Shown in pieces: positions 1-12,200 of a DNA stretch of 64,000 nt (position 1 is its first letter; each line of letters opens with the position of its first letter). The stretch comes from Trissonchulus latispiculum. Lineage: Eukaryota > Nematoda > Enoplea > Enoplida > Ironidae. Under the pieces are notes generated by a model. The model worked only from the letters and a program-made list of their open reading frames with translations, did no database searches and was not told the origin of the DNA. The translations under genes and the position numbers were made by a program. The DNA lies in the NCBI GenBank assembly GCA_030248195.1, contig JASAND010031982.1:1-64000 (forward strand). Reading direction: 5' to 3'.

Positions 1-840
1 GTGCCTTAGACTTTGCCTTTAATTTGGAGCCTATCCTGTGTCACCGTAAGTATTGATTTTAGTTTAGTTCTTTTTATAGTAGACTCCGAGGCGACCTCGC
101 GGGTCGACCAAAATTTATTAGGGGTATTTTTCTGAGCTTTTATTTCCCTTTTTTAATTAGTATCTAAATACGGCTGCTTATTTTTAGAAAAGGGTCTTTA
201 TATGTCCAGTCGTAACAATTTAGTTAGCCGCGACGGCTTAGGAAAGTTTCTTTGAGATAATATATATTGAAGGGTTTAAATAATTTAGTGGGCTTTGGTC
301 TGTTTATGTGAACCGTTTTGTAATCTGTACTGAGGTTACGTTTGTGATCTGTAAATCGTAGTTAATTTCCTGAGTGTCTATTAGATTTGTATTGTCTCTG
401 TTTTTGGTATTTTTATTGCTGAATGTTTACAAGTCAAAATTTATTGCGCTGTATAATTTTCGGGAGTCTCTCCCCTCTGTTTATAATTTGATTAAATGTG
501 GTCTCAGTAGCTGAGCCATTAGGGGTTTTAGTTAGGTTCTTATTTAGAATTGCATACTCGGTAGGTAGGCTTTGAGTTTATTTCCAAGTCTAGGTAGGCT
601 AATTATTTACTGAGCGTGTGCTTAATTTAATCAAAGTTTCTTTATTAGTCAAGTAGTAAGGCATTCATCTGTCCCTTTAGTCGGCTCGTTTAGTAATTCG
701 GTAGGCTTGTTTAATTCTTGGCGAGATCCTGCCCAGGTCGACTGGAACATAAGTCTCCTCCAGGTTCGTCGTTTCCATACGCGCACAGTTTCCACCCGTA
801 AAGTTTGGTTGCCCCAACACTTCCAACTTTACACAGGCTT
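1..840. repeat. Left arm of a large inverted repeat
   Basis: This stretch reads as an imperfect reverse complement of about 1560-2405. Matching landmarks include the segment around 725-835 (GTCGACTGGAACATAAG, then TTTCCACCCGTAAAGTTTGG) against 1565-1680, and the first 60 bases against about 2350-2405. The arm appears to continue beyond the left window edge, so the outer end is unknown. I see no protein-coding potential in it. It could be one end of a large foldback or terminal-inverted-repeat transposon. Confidence 0.8.
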
Positions 841-1074
841 GAATTTAAGTGAGTCAAACATAATTTAGTAATATCTTTCCTTACACAGTCATTGACTCAT
901 GCATTTTATCAGACCAAAGCCTTTGATGTTCTGCATTGGTTGACAAGCCGTCTGTGTGAAAATAATGTTGACAGTTTTCCTGCAAATCTAAACTTTAACT
1001 TCCTTCTAAACTAAAATTCTGGAGAATATATGAAATGAAGAGATGCTTCCAGTATATAACTATTGTTTAGTGAT

Positions 1075-1560
1075 GTTTCAGTCACTGAAACTGAAACTGA
1101 AACTAGGTTTCAGTTTGTACAGGTTTCAGTTTCAGTCACTGAACACTCTTAGAAATACTTCAGTAGTTTCTACTGGAACAACTCCAGTAGCTCAGAAATA
1201 CTAAAGACTTTAGTAGATTTGACTGGATGGTGGAGTAATAAGTACTGGAGGTAGTCCAGTAATAAGTACTGGAAATGTCTTAGTAAGAAATTACTGGTTT
1301 CTCCAGTAGTTTCTACTAAGTATTTTAGTAGCATTTACTGGATTCGGGTTGTTCTACTTACTGGATTTTCCAGTAATTTGTACTGGATCCAGTATTGAAT
1401 TGCACCAAACTCCTACAATGTGTGAAAACATAAAAATACTGGGTTTTCCAGTAGTTTTTACTATATACTTTTCCCAGTAATATCTACTGGACTCCTGAAA
1501 TACCCCGAGCACCAAAAATACTGGATTTTCCAGTAATATCTGCTGGTTTCCTGGCTTATT
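1075..1560. repeat. GAAACT array followed by CCAGTA/TACTGG palindromic array
   Basis: From 1077 to 1145 the words CTGAAACTGAAACT and their complement repeat. From about 1150 to 1560 the words CCAGTA and TACTGG alternate with short AT-rich spacers, so the DNA is a chain of small dyads. The same pairing of the two arrays, linked by a CTAAGAGTG-like joint, recurs at 8335-9290. This suggests both belong to one repeat family. Non-coding. Confidence 0.8.
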
Positions 1561-2785
1561 TTTAGTGTAAAGTTGGAAGCTGTAGGGGCAACCAAACTTT
1601 ACGGGTGGAAACTGTGCGCGTATGGAAACGACGAACCTGGAGGAGACTTATGTTCCAGTCGACCTGGGCAGATCTCGCCAAGAACTAAATAAATCTAACA
1701 AAGTACTAAAGGAATTGGCTAAAGAGGCAAACGACGGTCTAACTACTCAACTACTAAAGAAACTTTGGTTAAATTAAATACGCGCTCAGTGAATAATTAG
1801 CCTACCTAGACTTGGACAAGTAACTCAAAGTCCTACCTACCGAATATACAATTCTAATAAAAACCTAACTAAGACACCCTAATGGCTCAGCTACTGAGAC
1901 CACATTTAATTATATCTAAACAGGGGAGAGACTCCCAAAAAGTACAAGGTATCAAGGATTTTTAGCAATAAAATATGCGTTAACAAAACTCACAGAACAG
2001 AAGAATTTCAGACAAACAAACACTAAGAAAAATGGTAACACAAAGGCATAGCATAAACAGAAATTCGTTGCATTTACAAAAACATTCTACGTAAACCAAT
2101 TTAACCCCACAAATTATTTTAACCCCTTCAATAAAAGCTAATGTCCCAAAGATAAGTCCCTAAGCCGTCGCGGCTAAACTAAATTACTTGGAATAAACTA
2201 CTAAAAACTTTCTTTCTAGAATAAACGGCCATTATTGGAGAATTAAATTAAAAAGGGAATAAAGCTCAACAAAGTACTGCTAATAAATTTAGGTCAACTC
2301 ACGAGGTCGCCTCGGAGTCTGTTAGAATAAAAGAAAAAACACGCCAACTTACGAATCTTCACTAAAAAGGGGTCCAAATTTTATAGGCAATGGATAAGGC
2401 ACACACCAGAGAAAGACCACCGCACGCTAAGACGCAAAAAGACAAGACTGACTAGTTTTAAAGGAGACGCCTGAGTGGGATGCCTAGTGAATTTTGATTG
2501 GCTGAATTTGAGACCCCCTTTGCAAACTGGATGCTCAGCGAGCATCCAGAGAAACTTCAAAGGACAAACAGCGCCACCTAGTCGCTAAGTGAGCTGAATA
2601 AAACATAGCGTATTTTAACATAAGAAAACAAACACTTTTGAACCAATTTCAACCCAAATTTACACAACATATATTTCTCATCAAAAACACTACTCTTACT
2701 AAAATTTCACACTAAAATAAACTCACTAAAAATACACACTCAACACACATCACAACTCACACATTACATTAGGCTAAACTTTATG

Positions 2786-3137
2786 GGGGGGGCGATATGG
2801 GGGGACTCAAAGTTGCCCCCCCCCCCATCGATGGGGGGGGTCACCAAACGTGGGGGGCATATTTTTGGAAAAAATTTTGCAAATTTTTACGTTTTTTGTG
2901 TAAAAATTGCCAAAAATCGCTAAAAAAATGACTAATTTTAGGTGTTTTTTACGTTAAAAAGCGAAAATTTCGTTAAAATTCCGGCGTAGCCGGAAAAATT
3001 TTTGAAAATTTAGGGTAAAAATGGTGAAACCTGGCAATTTTTTGGCTTATGGGGGAAGGTAAAAATTTATGGGGGGGCTTTTATGGGGGGAGAGGAACCT
3101 CGAATGGGGGGGAGGTTGGCGAGTGGGGGCCCTCACC
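2786..3137. repeat. G-tract / CCGGC hairpin repeat, copy 1
   Basis: Poly-G runs of 7-8 and a poly-C run flank an AT-rich core (AAAATTTT, TTTTTGAAAATTT) containing the near-palindrome CCGGCGTAGCCGG. The core wording recurs at many other sites in the window, making this a dispersed repeat family. Homopolymer lengths may be inaccurate. Confidence 0.75.
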
Positions 3138-4467
3138 CCAGTAAAAATAAGCCGGGTTTCTCTAGTAATATCTACTGGACTCCTGAAATACCCCGAGCAC
3201 CAAAAATACTGGATTTTCCAGTAATATCTGCTGGTTTCCTGGCTTATTTTTAGTGTAAAGTTGGAAGCTGTAGGGGCAACCAAACTTTACGGGTGGAAAC
3301 TGTGCGCGTATGGAAACGACGAACCTGGAGGAGACTTATGTTCCAGTCGACCTGGGCAGATCTCGCCAAAAACTAAATAAATCTAACAAAGTGCTAAAGG
3401 AATTGGCTAAAGAGGCAAACGACGGTCTAACTACTCAACTACTAAAGAAACTTTGGTTAAATTAAATACACGCTCAGTGAATAATTAGCCTACCTAGACT
3501 TGGACAAGTAACTCAAAGTCCTACCTACCGAATATACAATTCTAATAAAAACCTAACTAAGACACCCTAATGGCTCAGCTACTGAGACCGCATTTAATTA
3601 TATCTAAACAGGGGAGAGACTCCCAAAAAGTACAAGGTATCAAGGATTTTTAGCAATAAAATATGCGTTAACAAAACTCACAGAACAGAAGAATTTCAGA
3701 CAAACAAACACTAAGAAAAATGGTAACACAAAGGCATAGCATAAACAGAAATTCGTTGCATTTACAAAAACATTCTACGTAAACCAATTTAACCCCACAA
3801 ATTATTTTAACCCCTTCAATAAAAGCTAATATCTCAAAGATAAGTCCCTAAGCCGTCGCGGCTAAACTAAATTACTTGGAATAAACTACTAAAAACTTTC
3901 TTTCTAGAATAAACGGCCATTATTGGAGAATTAAATTAAAAAGAGAATAAAGCTCAACTAAGTACTGCTAATAAATTTAGGTCAACCCACGAGGTCGCCT
4001 CGGAGTCTGTTAGAATAAAAGAAAAACACGCTAACTTACGAATCTTCGCTAAAAGGGGTCCAAATTTTATAGGCAATGAATAAGGCACACACCAGAGAAA
4101 GACCACCGCACGCTAAGACGCAAAAAGACAAGACTGACTAGTTTTAAAGGAGACGCCTGAGTGGGATGCCTAGTGAATTTTGATTGGCTGAATTTGAGAC
4201 CCCCTTTGCAAACTGGATGCTCAGCGAGCATCCAGAGAAACTTCAAAGGACAAACAGCGCCACCTAGTCGCTAAGTGAGCTGAATAAAACATAGCGTATT
4301 TTAACATAAGAAAACAAACACTTTTGAACCAATTTCAACCCAAATTTACACAACATATATTTCTCATCAAAAACACTACTCTTACTAAAATTTCACACTA
4401 AAATAAACTCACTAAAAATACACACTCAACACACATCACAACTCACACATTACATTAGGCTAAACTT

Positions 4468-4830
4468 TATGGGGGGGGGCGATATGGGGGGACTCAAAGT
4501 TGCCCCCCCCCATCGATGGGGGGGGCTCACCAAACGTGGGGGGCATATTTTTGGAAAAAATTTTGCATATTTTTACGTTTTTTGTGTAAAAATTGCCAAA
4601 AATCGCTAAAAAAATGACTAATTTTAGGTGTTTTTTACGTTAAAAAACGAAAATTTCGTTAAAATTCCGGCGAAGCCGGAAAAATTTTTGAAAATTTAGG
4701 GTAAAAATGGTGAAATCTGGCAATTTTTTGGCTTATGGGGGAAGGTAAAAATTTATGGGGGGGCTTTTATGGGGGGAGAGGAACCTCGAATGGGGGGGAG
4801 GTTGGCGAGTGGGGGCCCTCACCCCAGTAA
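4468..4830. repeat. G-tract / CCGGC hairpin repeat, copy 2
   Basis: Near-identical to the copy at 2786-3137 because it lies in the second unit of the tandem duplication. Its central hairpin is CCGGCGAAGCCGG. Confidence 0.75.
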
Positions 4831-4834
4831 AAAT

Positions 4835-5065
4835 AAGCCGGGTTTCTCTAGTAATATCTACTGGATTCCAGAAATAGCCCGAGCACCAAAAATACAGGAT
4901 TTTCCAGTAATTTCTTCTGGTTTTGCCAGTAATATCTCCTGGATTCCTAAAATACTCCGGTCACCAAAAATATATACTGGAGTCGTAAAATGTAGCGAAA
5001 CACAAAAGTAGTGGTTTTCTCAGTAACTGATTGATACTGGTAATTTCTACTGGACTCGTAAAACA
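4835..5065. repeat. CCAGTA/TACTGG array
   Basis: Short array of alternating CCAGTA and TACTGG dyads with the recurrent GAGCACCAAAAATAC segment. It closes the tandem duplication on its right side and has diverged more than the junction copy at 3160-3245. Confidence 0.75.
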
Positions 5066-5217
5066 CTTTGTACACGAAATGAAATATTGTCCCTTCCAAT
5101 GGTGTTTAGAACAGACTAAATTCCATTTGCCTACTTATGCAATCTGACAGCAAGAAATGCTGGATTCAATTAATAATTTTTATTTCCAAAAGAATTTGAC
5201 ACAATTTCTAAGAATTT

Positions 5218-6135
5218 TTAAGGTGGTGATTCCTTTTGGAGTCATCAACTTTGGACCATTATTACTCATTCATTACTTGGAGTTAAGAATTCATTCCTAT
5301 ATCAAATCAAAACGTTAGCTTAATATTTTCTCTTTTAGGAAAACAATGAAACTAATTTTGGCTTTTGCAAAGTTTGAGACGGCTTGCGTCGCTTAACAAG
5401 TAATGCAATATTTGATTTCTGCAAAAATGACAGCTTTCGGAGAGCAAAATAGGAAGATGTTCTCACGATAGGGTAAAGCTTGCTTCAAAATGCAAAAATA
5501 TAGAGCACAACGCATACCTGAACGGGAGGTCAAATTTCACTGACCCTTGTGGAAGCAAATTTGGGTACCCCTTGTGAGAGCGATATTTCTTAGAGGGGAA
5601 CCTTTGAAGGCGATTTTTAAGCGATTTTTGCCATTTTTTAACAAAATACAGCTATTTTTTAGCAAAACGTTAGGACGTTTAGGACGTTTTTTCGCAAAAA
5701 ATAGTGATTTTAAGTGAAAAATTCCGACGCAGCCAGAAAATTTTTGGAAATGTTAGTTGTAAAACCTATTTTTTGGGCAATTTTCTTACCCCTTGTGGCC
5801 AATTTTCTTACCCCTTGTGGGAGCAATGTTGTGACCCCTTGCGGACGACTTCGCCGAGGGGGAGGAAATTCCCCCCTTCCCCCCCCCTTGTCCACCTGTG
5901 GCACAACAAGATCTTCCAAATAAATAAATGTAGTTAAACTGTGCAACTGCTGTCCAATTTCAAAAATTGGTAAAAACTGTCCTGAACTCAACTGTCGAAT
6001 TTTTGAAGCGGAATTGTGCGGAGAGTGTTACAACGCTAAAGGAACTTGTATTGAAAAGTTCCATCAAGTTGTTTCATCTGGAATTGAGCCGTGAAGCAAT
6101 GACATATATGTGCCAAAAAGGAATCACCACCTTAA
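5218..6135. mobile_element. TTAA-flanked inverted-repeat element (piggyBac-like MITE candidate)
   Basis: The left end reads TTAA then GGTGGTGATTCC (5218-5233). The right end is its complement ending in TTAA (6132-6135), giving inverted ends of about 20 bases next to a TTAA target on both sides. TTAA targets are typical of piggyBac transposons. No transposase is present. The interior (5520-5900) holds a C/G-rich segment with repeated ACCCCTTGTG words. The right-end sequence recurs inverted at 63716-64000, which supports a dispersed family. Confidence 0.7.
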
Positions 6136-6884
6136 GTTCTTAATATGCACTAAAACGTGTTGATTACGTTACTAAATTTTCTAACAATTTAAAAGTAAGC
6201 TGCATTATGTTATACTGAGAATAACATGAAGTCAGTCGTAACGATGTCTGCATTTACTGCAAATGTTTAAATTATAATGTTGATACATAGTGTATGGCAC
6301 TGTAGATACACCAGTAACTGCTAGTATCGGCTTTGCTGCAACAAAAGCTTGAATCGTTTTTGATCGATACGGTTAAAATTGAAAGCCAGTGAAATTTAAT
6401 CTATACGTAATCGATGCTAAGCGGAGTTGCTTTGCGGAAGCCAAGCCATGGCTAAAGCTTAAACGGATCCTGTGTAGTTTCTACAAATGGAATTAAGGTT
6501 TTTAGGTCGTCGACAGAAATTAAAGTTAGTTTTGCATAATTTGTGTGATACCTTAAGGTTTGGTTGATGTTCTGCTCTTAAAAGTGGTGCCGACAAAACT
6601 AAAGAAGTTCGACGGGTTGCTGACTGAAAGTGTAAAAAGAACAGAAATTGGAGATACCGGTAAAAGAATGACTGCCTAAATTTGTTTATGTATATATATT
6701 CCATATCGAATGAACACCTAATTCTCAACTGCAATTTACCTGTTTTAGCGTTTTTTCGAAAACAAACCTTAAACAGCACAACACAAGCAAACACTACGTG
6801 AATTTACAACAAAGTACCAGTGTTAGCTAATAACTAATGAAAAGCACTGCATCTTCATTAGCATTAACCATATTTTTGATGGCC
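6136..6884. other. No recognisable feature
   Basis: AT-rich DNA between the TTAA element and the next CCAGTA array. An antisense frame of 111 codons (6459-6794) resembles no family I know and lacks coding-like composition. Confidence 0.5.
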
Positions 6885-7265
6885 AGAGTACTTTAGGAAT
6901 CCAGGAGATATTACTGGCAAAACCAAAAGAAATTACTGGAAAATCCAGTATTTTTGGTGCTCGGGGTATTTCAGGAGTCCAGTAGATATTACTGGAGAAA
7001 ACAGTAGAAATTACTGGAAAATCCAGTATTTTTGGCGCTCGGGGTATTTCAGGAGTCCAGTTGATATTACTGGAGTAACCAGTAGAAATTACTGGAAAAT
7101 CCAGTATTTTTGATGCTCGGAGTATTTCAGGAGACCAGTAGATATTACTGGAGAAACTAGTAAAAATTACTGGAAAATTCAGTAGTCTCATCCCCCAAAT
7201 ATGTTTGGGGGTCCAGTATATAATACTGGATTATCTTGTTAAAACTACTGGACAATCCAGTACAC
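6885..7265. repeat. CCAGTA/TACTGG array with ~60-bp sub-units
   Basis: Three clear sub-units of about 60 bases carry GCTCGGGGTATTTCAGGAG between TACTGG/CCAGTA dyads. They are followed by a short hairpin with CCCCCAAATAT at 7191. The array lies in the opposite orientation to the copies at 3160 and 4840. Confidence 0.8.
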
Positions 7266-8334
7266 AAGTACTCGATACGCTGATGCCGCAATGAGAGTAT
7301 ATAAGGGGATAAACGAATAAGTTTTCAGCGATCAGATTTTGGGCAAGTCATTTGTCCTTGTCTCTGATTCTGTATCAACAGAAGTTAAGGGGCTCATTTT
7401 TGTAGCCGTTAGGCACCTTCGTGGGTGCTGACGGCTCTGTAGGCAAAGTGGAGGATTTTCCAAGGTTGGGAAAATCACCCATTATGAATGGAGTGAAAAT
7501 CCACTGGTGACTAATCTAATTGATTAGTATGACATAAAATCTCCAACGGAAGAGGTTGAAACGCATACAGTTTAGTTCCGAGAATATGTGTGCTTTCTAA
7601 AAATTTCAGTATTTTTATTCCTGCTGGAGCAGGAATGTATAAAAAGGAATCTACTATGTTCAGTGCATTGTGAGTCATTTCTCCATTCAGAAGCCCTATC
7701 TTCAACACGGGGCTAGCTTAGGTGGATTTTTTTGTATGCCGATTATGCAAATTAGGTTTAGAAACTATTTAAGCAGCTGAATTCACAGCCTTCACGCAGT
7801 CTTCAGCTGTCAGCAATCTAAACGGTTGCAGTTTTTTGAGCACCAGTGCAGCTTGGGAGCTGCACATGGGTGCATTAGGTAAGAAGATAATTGCTTGCGC
7901 TGGACTTCATAGGTTCAGCCCAAACATGGCGTGGCAAGCAGTTCTCACTGATGTTACTGTAGATCTGCGAGAAACAAATTCGCAGAAGAATCACAGTGAT
8001 GAAATTTTCCTGTGAAATGTTCTGTTTACCTATTTATCTATTGGGAACGAAAAGTGATCTATATCTACATACCTATTGAATTGTGCTTAGGTGCTGACGG
8101 AAAGAAAGTCTGACTGCTAAGAGATCACAAAAAAGTAAGACATTTCAGAGGATACCAGTAATTTGCTATCAAAATAAATAATCGAAGGAATGTGAAGAGA
8201 AACTGTAGAATGTCATACAGAAGCTGCAACCTCTGCAAGTTCTAGCGTTTAACGAAGCCAAGATCAAAGATGATTCCCGCATTAGAATAATAACAGGTCT
8301 ACAAAGGAATATTGCCCTTTTGGGGCCAACTTGT
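7266..8334. other. No recognisable feature between two CCAGTA arrays
   Basis: Unique-looking AT-rich sequence. The flanking arrays share a gggg-TCCAGTATATAATACT segment (near 7208 and 8590), so this 1.1 kb could be the interior of one element whose ends are the arrays. I see no coding region. Confidence 0.4.
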
Positions 8335-9290
8335 TATAGGTGTTCAGACTATATTAGGAGTCTAGTAGATATTACTGGAAAAACCGGTAGAAATTACTGG
8401 AAAATCCAGTATTTTGGGTACTCAGATTGTATTAGGAGTCTATTAGAAACCACTGGACAAAGTAGTAAAAACTACTGGAAAATCCAGTATTTTTGGTACT
8501 CAAACTATTTTAGGATATTGGTAGAATCTACTACTGAGTCCAGTAGAAGTTACTAGAAAATCCAGTATTTTTGCCCCCGAAAAATTTTTGGGGGGTCCAG
8601 TATATAATACTAAATATCTAGTAGAAACTACTGGAAATTCCAGTAGTTAGTATGCCAAAGCAGTAAAGAGTTCTACATAGATTATCTAGTACAGTTTACT
8701 AGCTATTTCCAGTAGTTTTTAAAATACTGGACTACTTTAGTAGGAAAATACTAATCGCTCCGCTATGTCTTTATCGCACTGGAGCACTTTAGTAGGAAAT
8801 TACTAAGATTCCAGTAGTTTCTACTGGAACATTTCTAAGAGTGAAACTGAAACTGAAACTGAAACTATTTTGGGAAGAGACCTGAAACTGAAACTGAAAC
8901 TTTTTTAGGCTGCCGACTGAAACTGAAACTGAAACTAATTTAGGGAAAAACTGAAACTCGGACTGAGACAGGTTTCAGTCTTTCCTTAAAACTTGGAATT
9001 TTGAAGGTTTTAACTTCGATTCTGTTAGTATAGCTGCAGGGATAGCCGAATAAACATTAAATTGTGCTTTCTGATAACTCAAAAGGCTGTAAACTGTTCT
9101 TTTTATAGTGAACTGAAACGAAAACTGAAACTCCGACTGAAACTGAAACTGAAATTATTTTACGTTACCGACTGAAACTTAAACTGAAACTGAAACTATT
9201 TTGGTCCGCCGACTGAAACTGAAACTGAAATTATTTCTGACCTCCGACTGAAACTGAAACTGAAACTGAAACTAAAATGGGCTACTGAAA
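8335..9290. repeat. CCAGTA array (8335-8860) joined to GAAACT arrays (8848-9290)
   Basis: Alternating CCAGTA/TACTGG dyads give way at CTAAGAGTG to several blocks of 3-4 CTGAAA repeats separated by short unique spacers, for example at 8853, 8880, 8915, 9135, 9185, 9215 and 9247. The order mirrors that at 1075-1560. Confidence 0.8.
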
Positions 9291-12200
9291 CAACACTACT
9301 ATTGTTATGGCAAACTTAGAATTTTGACGTAATTCGACGAGTTCTGATCATTCCTAATTTGCCTTCTAGGAATAAAGTGATTTGATGTGAATCACTAAAA
9401 TAGTAGTTATCTTTATCTTATCCAAATTTAGAGATGCCATTTTATATAGAAACCCGGTACCACCCCACCACGCAGATGTAAGAAATAATGCAGAAGGAAT
9501 AAACCTTATGAAACTGTTAAGGCAAAATTTTATATTCTTTATGTTCAAAGCTTTGCCTAAATAGTGGACTCTACTCAATCCCAGCACATTTAGCACGTTT
9601 ATGAGAGCATAGCATTGGATTGTCAGAACTAGCAAAAACGAAGGCGAAAGCTAGTGCAGTTAACTTTAAACTCACCAACTTCTTGTTTGAAGCTTCTGAT
9701 ACTTCGCTTTGTAGATGTTAAAAGCGATAATATTGTTCTATCTATGCTATACGGTACATAAATATACAGAACTGTCCAAATTGAAGAAGTGGGTGGACAA
9801 AACCTCAGTATGTAGCGGGTTGTGGGTTGCGGGTCAAGGTCCGCCGGTCGCGGGTACTTTTGCGGGTCACGAAATTACGACCCACTTTCAACTCTGTGTG
9901 TGCCTAACGGAGTATCACCAAATACACTAAGGTGTGAATCCATTTGGACCCATGGAAGCAAAATTTTTGTCAAAGGACTAAATGCATGACGAAACCTTCA
10001 CCTGCTGAACCGACTTGCTGCCCAGCCCGTAACTCACAAACGTTTTTAATGTGTTTTGGGCTTAAGATAGATGTTTTTCGCCCAGATAGTACATTAAATA
10101 AATGATGCGATATCATCATGTATGTGTCGTAGTAATTGCTGTATTATTTTCTTTAAACCCCCTATCTCAACACGTAAATACCATTTTTACTAAAACTCGT
10201 CCAGTAAATACTGTTTTTCTAATAAATTCTGGGCGTTGCGCTATACATTGATGCAGTGGATCTTCAAACAACAACTGCCGTATGAATCGAAACATCAAGA
10301 AAATAATCATACTAGCAAAGAATATTAACAAAAACAGAATTCTAAGAAACAAGCAAGATTTTATGCAAAAGGTTAGGTGTCCGCTGACGGACATTTTCAG
10401 TAATTGTAAACCTGCTGCGTAGCCAATTATTTTATAACGGAGTTTTTACTTGCTCACTACAAAAAAATATACGTGCAAAACATTGTCTGAACGTTTTTAA
10501 AGAAGTTAGAAGAATTTACTTTAATACTGCAAGTAAAGTTCAAACAATTCAGCATTACATATTAGCATTTACGTTTCCATAAGTTTCATGCATTTGAGAA
10601 ATTTTCGCTGAGCTATCAGTGATGCAAGATTAACTTTAACGATGAGTCATCAATTAGAATAGAGAATACATAGACGTTTCCGATTTTGGAATTTCCATCA
10701 ATACATGGAATACATATATGCGTAATATCTACATGAATTAGAAATAGAAATTCTTTGGAATGACAGACAAGTTTCCACATACAAATCATGCTAACCCTGT
10801 CTTTGACCATTGTTTACACGCATTTACGGCTAAGAATATCTTTATCAAGCAAAATGCGTGTAAAGGCTCGAGGTTGAGCAAACATAAGAGACCTGCTAAC
10901 GAAATATGAGAAAACCTAATAAGGTTTCACAAGAAATCGTATGTTTTGGCTAGTTATGCGACAGCTACAGCTTATTAAATTTTTTCCAAGACTTTTGCAT
11001 GCTCTTCATTTATATTTTCGTGTGAAATTTTAAAATTAAATTGAATTCACTTTTCAGTTGAAATTTAACTCTCTGTTGTTACCTAAACGACCTTAGACAT
11101 GCATGAGACTTTCTGTGTTTCTGTTTTTCATCTAGTTTGTAAAAGTAAATTTGTAATGAAGTTGCTAGGAGCCGGAGTCAAAAAACGCTCTGCTCTCCGG
11201 TCTAGTGTCAGAAGTCGCTCTGCACTTGATTACACGGAAGGTCAGCACGTCCACTTATAGAAGTAGACTTAGGCACCGGATCTCCGAAAGGTGGTGTTCC
11301 AAAATCAGAGATTCCCTGCAGCCAACCTTTGTAGGGGTCTTCTTCGTGAGTTCGTTTGTTGCACTGGATTCCAGCTGATCAGCAAGAGGGGTCAGCACTT
11401 GCTTGTAGTTGATCGCTGGCTTGACGATGAGTCTTCCAATTCCTGACCAGAACTTACCTTTGAGTAGTCCTGATCCTATCTTTAGGCTAACGCGCCTGAC
11501 TTTCAGAGACAATCGCGCCTCTCTGTTAAACTCTGAGACTCTAGGTCTGACACACCAATTATTTATTAACCTTATTATAGGTATTATGGATACACTCTTT
11601 GGCAAGATTACAAATTACAATACAAAATGCGTTACTAACAGGGGTCGTTACAAACTGTGCAAAAACAGGTACAATTACAGATCAGTACAGTATTCAATTT
11701 ACTGTACCAGAGTTGCCAGTTACCCTCTTTAGGTTATTATTAATATTATCCTAATTTAGGATAATATTACCCAAGTTATAGGTTTAGTTAGGGACAAGGT
11801 TCAGTGGTACCTCTTCTTCTTCCTTTTCTCAAAACTCTGTCACTATTATCCTAACTATTACACTGTCTCCAACTCTCTACCAAGTAAGTACCTATATGCT
11901 TTCTCGTGCGCCTATATGCTCGTCTCGTGCTGTGCGACTCTTTATCCGTCCTTACAAACGGATTATCAGACTACAATTCAGCAAACTACAAACAAACAAT
12001 TGTTAACTAAGATAAACCTGGGGTCGGGCTATGGGTGAGTCCCCGAATCGTTGGACACTGCTTTCCCGAAGGTCTGCTCCAACACCTAGACAGGGTTACT
12101 GTACGGAACTGGCTTTTTGAGGAAACAGAGAAATTGGGGAGTCACCTGGTTCTGCCTTACTTATTCCTGATTAATGTAAATTAGACAACTACAACTACAA

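Larger units (their letters stand above)
1477..4845. repeat. Tandem duplication of a ~1.69 kb unit
   Basis: The segment 1477-3160 is repeated almost identically at 3162-4845, an offset of about 1,686 bases. For example, the AAAGTTGGAAGCTGTAGGGG block lies near 1570 and 3256, and the GATGCTCAGCGAGCATC hairpin near 2530 and 4216. Each copy starts in a CCAGTA-type array, runs through the right arm of the inverted repeat, and ends in a G-tract repeat. Few differences separate the copies, so the duplication looks recent, or could be an assembly artefact. Confidence 0.85.
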
